From contig JAEUJM010000014.1 of the NCBI GenBank assembly GCA_016794585.1, positions 30,160 to 94,159 of the forward strand: a stretch of DNA of 64,000 nt, written 5' to 3'. Made by a program: the position numbers and the translations under genes. The stretch comes from Acidimicrobiales bacterium. GTDB taxonomy: Bacteria > Actinomycetota > Acidimicrobiia > Acidimicrobiales > DATDAH01. The notes beneath the pieces are model-generated. The model saw nothing but the letters and a program-made list of their open reading frames with translations. It did not search any database and was not told where the DNA came from. The first letter of the stretch is position 1, and each line of letters opens with the position of its first letter. Below, piece after piece: positions 58,810-64,000 of the stretch.

Positions 58810-60099
58810 ATGCGACGCAAGGGCGCGGTGCTGGGAATGGTGGCGCTCGTCGTGACGAGTGCACTCTCGCTCGGCGCGCCCGCAGGCGCAGGTGGCGGCG
58901 GCACCTTCGGCGATCCCGGCGACCCGCCGACGTTCGGTGCGACGCAGGCGGACGCCTTTCCGGCCACCGACGGCGGCGCGCCCTCGGGTGGGGCCGAGGC
59001 GAATCGGACGATGACGGTCACCCCGGACACCGATCTCGTCGACGGCCAGCTGGTGACCGTCGAGGGGTCCGGGTTCGGATCCGATGACGTCGTGGGCATC
59101 GTGCAGTGCGTCAACGGACGAGGGGTCAACGGCTGCGCCGGGCTCGGCTCCGCCGACGTCTTCGCCTCCGATGCCGACGGCGCCTTCACCCGGTCCCTCT
59201 ACGTCAGCGCCATCCTGCACACCGCACTCGGCGACTTCGACTGCCGCACCTACGCCGACGGTTGCCGCTTCCTCGCCGACTCGAGGACCGGTCGGGCGAC
59301 GGCCCAACTCGGCTTCGATCCCGCTGGCCCCCTCGAGCCCCCTCCCACGGTGGCGGTCGACCCGAGCACCGACCTCGTCGACCGCCAGGTCGTGCACGTG
59401 ACCGCCACCGGCTTCCGGGCCGACGAGTCGGTCGTCCTCGGCCAGTGCCCCGTGGGCACGACCGAGCTCACCGAGTCCTGTGGCGGACAGGTCGAGTTCG
59501 CGACCGCCGACGCCGCCGGCGAGGTGAGCGAGGACCTCGTGGTGCGGGCCCGCTTCCCGGTGTACCTGGGCACGGGGAGCTCCGACACCGACTGCCGCAG
59601 CACGCCCTGCGAGGTCGTCGTCGCGGCCAACGACGACTACGACCGCTTCGGAGCGGCGCCCGTCACCTTCGACCCGGATGCGCCCCTCCGCCCCGACCTG
59701 GAGGTCGAGGTCACACCCCACACCGACCTCGTCGACGGGCAGGTCGTCCAACTGCACGGCGTGGGCTACACACCCGACGGCCCGGTCGACGTGGTCGAGT
59801 GCTCGATCAGCAGCGACCTCGACGGCGGCGGCTGCGAGCTCGACCGGGTGCAGCACCTCACCGCCGACGCCGATGGCGAGGTCGACACCACCTACGCCGT
59901 GAACGACCGGCTCGACACGGCGTCCGGGACGGTCGACTGCCTCCGCTCGAACCAGTGCATCCTGGTCGCCGTCGACCGCTCGGTCCCGATCGACTTCGGC
60001 GAGGGCTACCGGTTCGTCACGCTCTACTTCGCCGGCGGCGCCCCGCCGCCGAGCGAGCCCGCCGACCCCACGGCCGTGACCCCCGCCTTCACCGGCTGA
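58810..60099 (+). CDS. Secreted protein with three neocarzinostatin-like domains, ending in P-A-F-T-G
   Basis: A 429-residue protein with a signal peptide (M-R-R-K-G-A-V-L-G-M-V-A-L-V-V-T-S-A-L). Three tandem domains of about 115 residues start at about 60, 178 and 297, each opening V-T-P-D-T-D-L-V-D-G-Q-L-V-T-V-E or a close variant and each with four or so Cys, in the places expected for the two disulfides of the neocarzinostatin family (V-G-I-V-Q-C and D-C-R). Known members bind enediyne chromophores; most relatives are of unknown function. A short Pro-rich stalk leads to V-T-P-A-F-T-G and the stop, the same end as the protein at 52446. No enediyne genes are nearby. Confidence 0.82.
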   Translation: MRRKGAVLGMVALVVTSALSLGAPAGAGGGGTFGDPGDPPTFGATQADAFPATDGGAPSGGAEANRTMTVTPDTDLVDGQLVTVEGSGFGSDDVVGIVQCVNGRGVNGCAGLGSADVFASDADGAFTRSLYVSAILHTALGDFDCRTYADGCRFLADSRTGRATAQLGFDPAGPLEPPPTVAVDPSTDLVDRQVVHVTATGFRADESVVLGQCPVGTTELTESCGGQVEFATADAAGEVSEDLVVRARFPVYLGTGSSDTDCRSTPCEVVVAANDDYDRFGAAPVTFDPDAPLRPDLEVEVTPHTDLVDGQVVQLHGVGYTPDGPVDVVECSISSDLDGGGCELDRVQHLTADADGEVDTTYAVNDRLDTASGTVDCLRSNQCILVAVDRSVPIDFGEGYRFVTLYFAGGAPPPSEPADPTAVTPAFTG

Positions 60100-60108
60100 G
60101 GCCGCGAA

Positions 60109-60151
60109 CTCGACGCCATACCTGTCGCATTCCGACAGCTATTGCGTCGAG
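60109..60151. repeat. Imperfect inverted repeat with ATTC core (hairpin family, copy C)
   Basis: CTCGACGCCATACCTGTCG (60109-60127) pairs with CGACAGCTATTGCGTCGAG (60133-60151) with two mismatches around CATTC. It lies between the convergent neocarzinostatin-like and Ltp2 genes. The outer arm and the following GAACGG match copy B at 58711-58753. Confidence 0.65.
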
Positions 60152-60165
60152 AACGGGGGTGCGGG

Positions 60166-61347
60166 CTAGCGGTCGACGTGGAGGATGAGGGCGCTGGTGG
60201 GGACGCCGGTGCCCGCGGTGGCGAGCACGTTCTCGACGTTCGCCACCTGGTTCACCGAGGTGCCCCGCACCTGGCGGACCGCCTCGGCGATGCCGTTCAT
60301 GCCGTGGATGTAGGCCTCGCCGAGCTGGCCGCCGTTGGTGTTGATGGGCAGGCGGCCGTCGGCCTCGATGTGGCCGTCGCGCAGGAAGTCCTTGGCCTCG
60401 CCGCGGGGGCAGAAGCGGAACTCCTCGAGGGTCAGCAGCACCATGGGGCTGAAGGCGTCGTAGAGGATGGCGGTCTGGATGTCGTCGGGGCCGATGCCGG
60501 CGGTGGCGTAGAGCTGCTCGGCCACGATGCCCATCTCGGGGATGCCGAGCTCCGGCCGGTAGTACGACGTCATCATCTCCTGCTCGGGGTACGTGCCCTG
60601 CGCCGCCGCGGAGATGACCGCCGGCGGGTTGGGCAGGTCCCGGGCCCGCTCGGTCGAGGTCACGACGATGGCCTGGCCGCCGTCGCTCTCCTGGCAGCAG
60701 TCGAGCAGGTGCAGCGGCTCGACGATCCACCGACTGTTCTGGTGGTCCTCCAGCGTGGCCGGTCGCTCGTAGAAGAACGCCTTCGGGTTGGTGGCGGCGT
60801 AGTTCCGGCTCGCCACCGCGACCCGGCCGAAGTCCTCGCTGGTGGCGCCGGTCTCGTGCATGTAGCGCCGGGCGAACATGGCCACCCACTGCGCCGGCGT
60901 GAGCAGGCCGTGGGGCGAGTACCAGGAGTAGAGGGCGTTCTCGGCGTTGACCGCCGGCGGCCGGTCCTGCACGCCGGTGCCGAAACGATGGCCCGACCGC
61001 TCGTTGAAGGCCCGGTAGGCGACCACCACGTCGGCCACGCCGGTGGCCACGGCCATGGCCGCCTGCTGGATCGTGGCCGCCGCGGCGCCGCCGCCGTGGT
61101 GGATCCGGCTGTAGAAGGTGAGCTCCTCCATCCCCAGGTGCTTGGCGATGTCGATCTCGGGGTTGGTCTCGGCGCTGAAGCAGACCATGCCGTCGACGTC
61201 CTGGGGCGTGAGCCCGGCGTCCTCGACGGCGGCCTTGACCGACTCGCAGGCGAGCGACATCTCGCTGCGCCCCGAGTCCTTCGAGAACTCGGTGGCGCCG
61301 ATGCCGACGATCGAGGCCTTGTCCTTCAGGAGGTTGGACTTGCTCAT
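60166..61347 (-). CDS. ltp2: Ltp2-like thiolase-fold aldolase (steroid side-chain cleavage)
   Basis: A 393-residue protein that follows mycobacterial Ltp2 almost throughout: I-V-G-I-G-A-T-E-F-S-K-D-S-G-R-S-E, V-V-V-A-Y-R-A-F-N-E-R-S-G-H-R-F-G near residue 110, N-S-R-W-I-V-E-P-L near 195 and P-I-N-T-N-G-G-Q-L-G-E-A-Y-I-H-G-M-N-G near 340. Ltp2 is a retro-aldolase that removes the last three-carbon side-chain unit from a hydroxylated C22 steroid-CoA; it needs the DUF35 domain of a ChsH2-type partner, encoded at 62934. No thiolase nucleophile is present, as expected. GAGGA lies upstream of the ATG. It is the last gene of the minus-strand igr-like operon. Confidence 0.92.
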   Translation of the reverse strand: MSKSNLLKDKASIVGIGATEFSKDSGRSEMSLACESVKAAVEDAGLTPQDVDGMVCFSAETNPEIDIAKHLGMEELTFYSRIHHGGGAAAATIQQAAMAVATGVADVVVAYRAFNERSGHRFGTGVQDRPPAVNAENALYSWYSPHGLLTPAQWVAMFARRYMHETGATSEDFGRVAVASRNYAATNPKAFFYERPATLEDHQNSRWIVEPLHLLDCCQESDGGQAIVVTSTERARDLPNPPAVISAAAQGTYPEQEMMTSYYRPELGIPEMGIVAEQLYATAGIGPDDIQTAILYDAFSPMVLLTLEEFRFCPRGEAKDFLRDGHIEADGRLPINTNGGQLGEAYIHGMNGIAEAVRQVRGTSVNQVANVENVLATAGTGVPTSALILHVDR

Positions 61348-61381
61348 CTGGGCGTTCCTCGGGCGTTCGTGCGACGGGCGG

Positions 61382-61801
61382 TCAGGGCAGGACCAGCGTG
61401 ACCTGGCCGGTCACGTGGTTGCCGCGGCTGTTGGCGCCGACGACGTCGACGGTCACGGTCTTCGTGGCCTCGTCGACGGCGGACACCGTGCCGGTCATGG
61501 TCATGGTGTCGCCCGGGTAGTTCGGGGCGCCGAGGCGGATGCCGACCTTCTTCAGGATCGCGTCGGGCCCGGCCCAGTCGGTGATGAACCGACCGACGAA
61601 CCCGTTGGTCGACAGGATGTTCATGAAGATGTCCGGCGACCCCCGGTCAACCGCGAGGTCGGGGTCGTGGTGGACGTCCTGGTAGTCCCGGGAGGCGATG
61701 GCGGTCGCGACGATGAGCGACCGGGTCAGGGGGATCTCGAGGGGCGGCAGCTCGTCGCCCTCGGCCACGTCGGCGAACGCCAGGCTGGCGGTGACGCTCA
61801 C
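61382..61801 (-). CDS. chsH1: MaoC-like enoyl-CoA hydratase subunit (ChsH1-like)
   Basis: A 139-residue hot-dog-fold protein from the GTG at 61799-61801, which overlaps the FadE28-like stop (GTGA). The hydratase motif lies in A-S-R-D-Y-Q-D-V-H-H-D-P-D-L-A near residue 38, followed by I-F-M-N-I-L-S-T-N-G. In mycobacteria ChsH1 pairs with the MaoC domain of ChsH2 to hydrate the C22 steroid enoyl-CoA before Ltp2 acts. Gene order here (ChsH2, FadE28, ChsH1, Ltp2) differs from the mycobacterial igr order, in which the FadE genes come first. A gap of 34 bases separates it from ltp2. Confidence 0.88.
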   Translation of the reverse strand: MSVTASLAFADVAEGDELPPLEIPLTRSLIVATAIASRDYQDVHHDPDLAVDRGSPDIFMNILSTNGFVGRFITDWAGPDAILKKVGIRLGAPNYPGDTMTMTGTVSAVDEATKTVTVDVVGANSRGNHVTGQVTLVLP

Positions 61802-62934
61802 GCCGCCCCCTCCTTGGCCGCCGCGGCCAGGTCGGCGCCGAGGCCGACCAGCGTGTGGCTGGCGCCGCCGAACGTGTCGCCCGCCTGCTTGGCCCACAGG
61901 AAGGTGCGGTGCAGCGGGTAGTCGATGTCGGCGCCGATGCCGCCGTGGAGGTGCTGGGTGCTGTGCACCACCCGGTGGCCGCCCTCGGTGGCCCACCACT
62001 TGGCCATGGCGACCTCCTGCTCGGCGGGGAGGCCCTCGGTGAGCCGCCAGGCCGCGGACCACAGGACGGCCCGCATGGCCTCGGTGTCGATGTAGGCGTC
62101 GGCCGCCCGCAGGGCCACACCCTGGTTGGTGGACAGCGGCCGGCCGAACTGGTGGCGCTCCGAGGTGTACTCGGCGGTGGCGCGCAGGGCCTGCTCGCAC
62201 ACGCCGACGGCGAGGGCGGCCAGGCCGAGCTTGGCCCGGGCCAGCAGCCACCCGATGACCTCGGCGCCGCCGGCGGGGTCGCCGAGCACGTCGGCGTCGG
62301 CCACGACCACGCCGTCGAGGGCGAGCTCACCGTGGATCTGGCGGTTCGTCGCCTCCTCGGTCACCACGGTCACGCCGTCAGCGGCCGGGTCGACGAGGAA
62401 GACGCCGATCGAGCCGTCGCCGGTCACGGCGGAGACGAGGATGCGGTCGGCCACGTGGGGGTTGGGCACGGCCGGCTTGGAGCCGGTGAGGCGCCAGCCG
62501 CCGTCGGCGCGCTCGGCGGTGACGCCGGGGCGCAGCGGGTCGTTGGCGCCGAACTCCTCGAACGCGCCGGTGAGGATGACGTCGCCGGCGACCACGCCGG
62601 GCAGCCACGCCTGCTGGAGCGCGTCAGAGCCGAACTCGGCGATGGGCAGGGCGCCGAGGAAGACCGTGGGCCAGAGCGGGGTCGGCGCCACGCGGCGGCC
62701 GGCCTCCTCCTGGACGAGGAGGGCCTCGACGAGACCCAGGCCGGCGCCGCCGACCGACTCGGGCAGGGCGATGCCGAGCAGGCCGGCCTTGGCCAGCTCG
62801 GCCCAGAGCTCTCGGTCGAAGCGCTCGGCGCCGGCCTCGACCTCGCGCACGCGCTCGGCCGTGGCCTGGCCCTCGAAGATCTGGGCGGCGAGGCCCTGGA
62901 CGGCCTGCTGCTCTTCGCTGAAGGAGAAGTCCAT
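61798..62934 (-). CDS. fadE28: Acyl-CoA dehydrogenase beta-type subunit (FadE28-like)
   Basis: A 378-residue protein from the ATG at 62932-62934. It tracks mycobacterial FadE28: M-D-F-S-F-S-E-E-Q-Q at the start, E-R-F-D-R-E-L-W near residue 36, P-E-S-V-G-G-A-G-L-G near 57, R-H-Q-F-G-R-P-L near 268 and H-L-H-G-G-I-G-A-D-I-D-Y-P-L-H-R near 335. FadE28 lacks the catalytic base and forms an alpha2beta2 enzyme with FadE29 (ChsE1-ChsE2), which desaturates the three-carbon side chain of a steroid-CoA. The partner is probably the truncated gene at 63938. It overlaps both neighbours by 1 and 4 bases. Confidence 0.88.
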   Translation of the reverse strand: MDFSFSEEQQAVQGLAAQIFEGQATAERVREVEAGAERFDRELWAELAKAGLLGIALPESVGGAGLGLVEALLVQEEAGRRVAPTPLWPTVFLGALPIAEFGSDALQQAWLPGVVAGDVILTGAFEEFGANDPLRPGVTAERADGGWRLTGSKPAVPNPHVADRILVSAVTGDGSIGVFLVDPAADGVTVVTEEATNRQIHGELALDGVVVADADVLGDPAGGAEVIGWLLARAKLGLAALAVGVCEQALRATAEYTSERHQFGRPLSTNQGVALRAADAYIDTEAMRAVLWSAAWRLTEGLPAEQEVAMAKWWATEGGHRVVHSTQHLHGGIGADIDYPLHRTFLWAKQAGDTFGGASHTLVGLGADLAAAAKEGAA

Positions 62935-63941
62935 CACGCGCCTCCGGCGGTCACAGGGTGGAACTGGGGAAGGGAGAGGTCGGGGTCGTGGTCGGCCCAC
63001 TCGAGCTCGACGGCCATGCCGATCTCGATGTCGTCCGGCTCGATGCCGACGATGTCGGCCACGAGGCGGGTGCCCTCCTCGAGGTCGATGAGGCCGATGG
63101 CCAGGGGGTAGTCGAACGCCGGCAGCTGCGGGTAGTGGTTCACCACGTAGCTGTGCACGGTGCCCCGGCCGCTGGCCTCGACGGGCTCCCAGCGCAGGGA
63201 CTGGCACGAGTGGCACATCGGCCCGGGCGGGTGGCGCAGGTCGCCGCAGTCCGAGCACTTCTGGATGAGGAGCCGGTGCTCCTTGGCGCCCTCGAACCAG
63301 AACTGGCTGTCCTGGGTGACGACCGGCCGGGGCCGCTTCGGGCGCTCGGCGGGCGCTTCCTGGCGGGCCGCCGGACGGAACTTGAGGATGCGGAACGTCA
63401 TCGTCCCGACGAGCTCGCCGTCCTGGTCGCGGTACTCCTGGCGGGTGGTCACGAAGTGGCCGACGCCGAGGGCCGTGGTCTTCTCGGGCGACACCGACTC
63501 GATGAAGCTGGTCAGGGTCAGGCGGTCGCCGGGGCGCAGGTAGCGCTCGTACTCCTGGTCGCAGTTGGTGGCGACCACCGAGGTGAAGCCGGCCTCGTCG
63601 AGCAGGGCCATGAGGTCGTCCTGGGCGCTCCCGCCCTCGGCAGGCTTGGGGCGGAAGCCCCGCATGATCCACGCCTGGAGCATCACCGGCGGGGCGACGA
63701 TGCCGCCGTGCACCGACGCGGCGGCGGCCTCCTCGTCGGTGTAGATCGGCAGCTGGTCGTCGACGGCCTCGACCCAGTGCCGGATCATGGCCTGGTTGAC
63801 CTCGTCGGGCGCGGCCACCGGGGCGCCGACCTGGCGACCGGCGTAGGACTGGAGCTGCTCCAGCAGCTCCTCGCCGGCGCTCCCGTTCTCCGCTCCTGAC
63901 GACTCCGTCGTCGGGCTGCTCGGGCCCCCGCTGGCGCTCAT
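62934..63941 (-). CDS. chsH2: MaoC and DUF35 fusion protein (ChsH2-like)
   Basis: A 335-residue two-domain protein. The N-terminal MaoC-like domain (about 25-190) has I-R-H-W-V-E-A-V-D-D near residue 53, H-G-G-I-V-A-P-P-V-M-L-Q-A-W near 78 and Y-L-R-P-G-D-R-L near 133. The C-terminal DUF35 domain (about 210-330) has a full zinc ribbon, C-S-D-C-G-D-L-R-H-P-P-G-P-M-C-H-S-C near 230-248, and an OB fold. This matches ChsH2, whose MaoC half forms the hydratase with ChsH1 and whose DUF35 half activates Ltp2. The ATG overlaps the stop of the FadE29-like gene (ATGA). A Ser/Gly-rich leader of about 24 residues is extra. Confidence 0.92.
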   Translation of the reverse strand: MSASGGPSSPTTESSGAENGSAGEELLEQLQSYAGRQVGAPVAAPDEVNQAMIRHWVEAVDDQLPIYTDEEAAAASVHGGIVAPPVMLQAWIMRGFRPKPAEGGSAQDDLMALLDEAGFTSVVATNCDQEYERYLRPGDRLTLTSFIESVSPEKTTALGVGHFVTTRQEYRDQDGELVGTMTFRILKFRPAARQEAPAERPKRPRPVVTQDSQFWFEGAKEHRLLIQKCSDCGDLRHPPGPMCHSCQSLRWEPVEASGRGTVHSYVVNHYPQLPAFDYPLAIGLIDLEEGTRLVADIVGIEPDDIEIGMAVELEWADHDPDLSLPQFHPVTAGGA

Positions 63942-64000
63942 CGCCGCGACTTCCGGGCCATGCCGAGGCCCATCCAGGCCACGATCTCGCGCTGCACCTC
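63938..64000 (-). CDS. Acyl-CoA dehydrogenase C-terminus (FadE29-like, cut by window edge)
   Basis: The last 20 codons on the minus strand read E-V-Q-R-E-I-V-A-W-M-G-L-G-M-A-R-K-S-R-R and stop at 63938-63940. E-V-Q-R followed by a hydrophobic helix is the usual acyl-CoA dehydrogenase end, close to FadE29. It overlaps the ChsH2-like start. Being next to ChsH2 and FadE28-like genes, it is probably the catalytic alpha subunit. Only the end can be seen. Confidence 0.7.
   Translation of the reverse strand, partial: EVQREIVAWMGLGMARKSRR

Noticed and set aside
55697..58864. Open frame of about 1055 codons on the minus strand across three plus-strand genes
   Set aside because: Low-complexity G/V/A/R/H product spanning intergenic palindromes; the plus-strand enoyl-CoA hydratase, enolase-superfamily and GNAT genes explain the region.

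Overview
This 64 kb window is about 70% GC, uses many GTG starts and is packed with genes that overlap by 1 to 8 bases. The gene content points to a free-living actinobacterium: several acyl-CoA dehydrogenases, thiolase plus DUF35 pairs, F420-type luciferase-fold oxidoreductases, a mycothiol-type maleylpyruvate isomerase family protein, a WS/DGAT wax-ester synthase, a DUF222-HNH protein and a KstR-like regulator. I would place it in or near the Acidimicrobiia; that placement is inferred from gene families only. No rRNA, tRNA, CRISPR array or recognisable transposase was seen. No gene-free stretch exceeds 300 bases; the longest, 31816-32073 (258 bases), holds a palindrome, one copy of a direct repeat and a promoter-like AT-rich patch.

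Layout. 1-3918: thiolase/DUF35 genes, a zinc alcohol dehydrogenase and a divergent acyl-CoA synthetase, with a site between the last two that matches the mycobacterial KstR motif. 4006-9198: lipoprotein, F420-type oxidoreductase, orphan Phd antitoxin, ABM monooxygenase, YihY membrane protein and the KstR-like TetR gene. 9332-15703: HSL-type hydrolase, WS/DGAT, a TetR/maleylpyruvate-isomerase pair, a tandem cupredoxin lipoprotein and an acyl-CoA dehydrogenase. 15885-26701: RND/MMPL exporter, Thr-rich membrane protein, aquaporin, TLP1-like thiolase with enoyl-CoA hydratase, MFS transporter, aldehyde dehydrogenase, a second F420-type oxidoreductase and the remnant of an amino acid permease. 26786-30152: choline-kinase-like protein overlapping a dimethylglycine/sarcosine dehydrogenase-like flavoprotein.

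30163-37096 is the accessory region: a DUF222-HNH gene bracketed by 14-bp direct repeats, then a ribbon-helix-helix gene and a Type III restriction-modification pair. In the pair, the methyltransferase has a central segment of lower GC, and the restriction subunit has an unusual C-terminal nuclease-like motif. 37119-39330 is another thiolase/DUF35 unit. 39491-47072 holds a complete polyamine-type ABC operon, a class III aminotransferase, a universal stress protein and an APC permease with a GntR/FadR-like palindrome at its start. 47178-54872 holds a phosphotriesterase-family gene, a fused two-domain acyl-CoA dehydrogenase, an FGGY kinase, a small secreted protein, a cyclase-family gene and an SDR preceded by a second KstR-like site. 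55010-58723 holds superoxide dismutase, an enoyl-CoA hydratase, and an enolase-superfamily enzyme next to a GNAT protein of the kind found in N-succinyl-amino-acid racemase clusters. 58810-60099 encodes a secreted triple neocarzinostatin-like protein.

The right end, 60166-64000, reads on the minus strand as [FadE29-like, cut]-ChsH2-FadE28-ChsH1-Ltp2. This is the gene set of the mycobacterial igr operon for removing the last steroid side-chain unit. Together with the KstR-like regulator and two KstR-like sites, it suggests that a steroid or related polycyclic/branched acyl-CoA degradation programme is spread over the window. Less explained features are a family of long hairpins around an ATTC core, a repeated leader carrying the Shine-Dalgarno sequence, and two secreted proteins that both end exactly in P-A-F-T-G.
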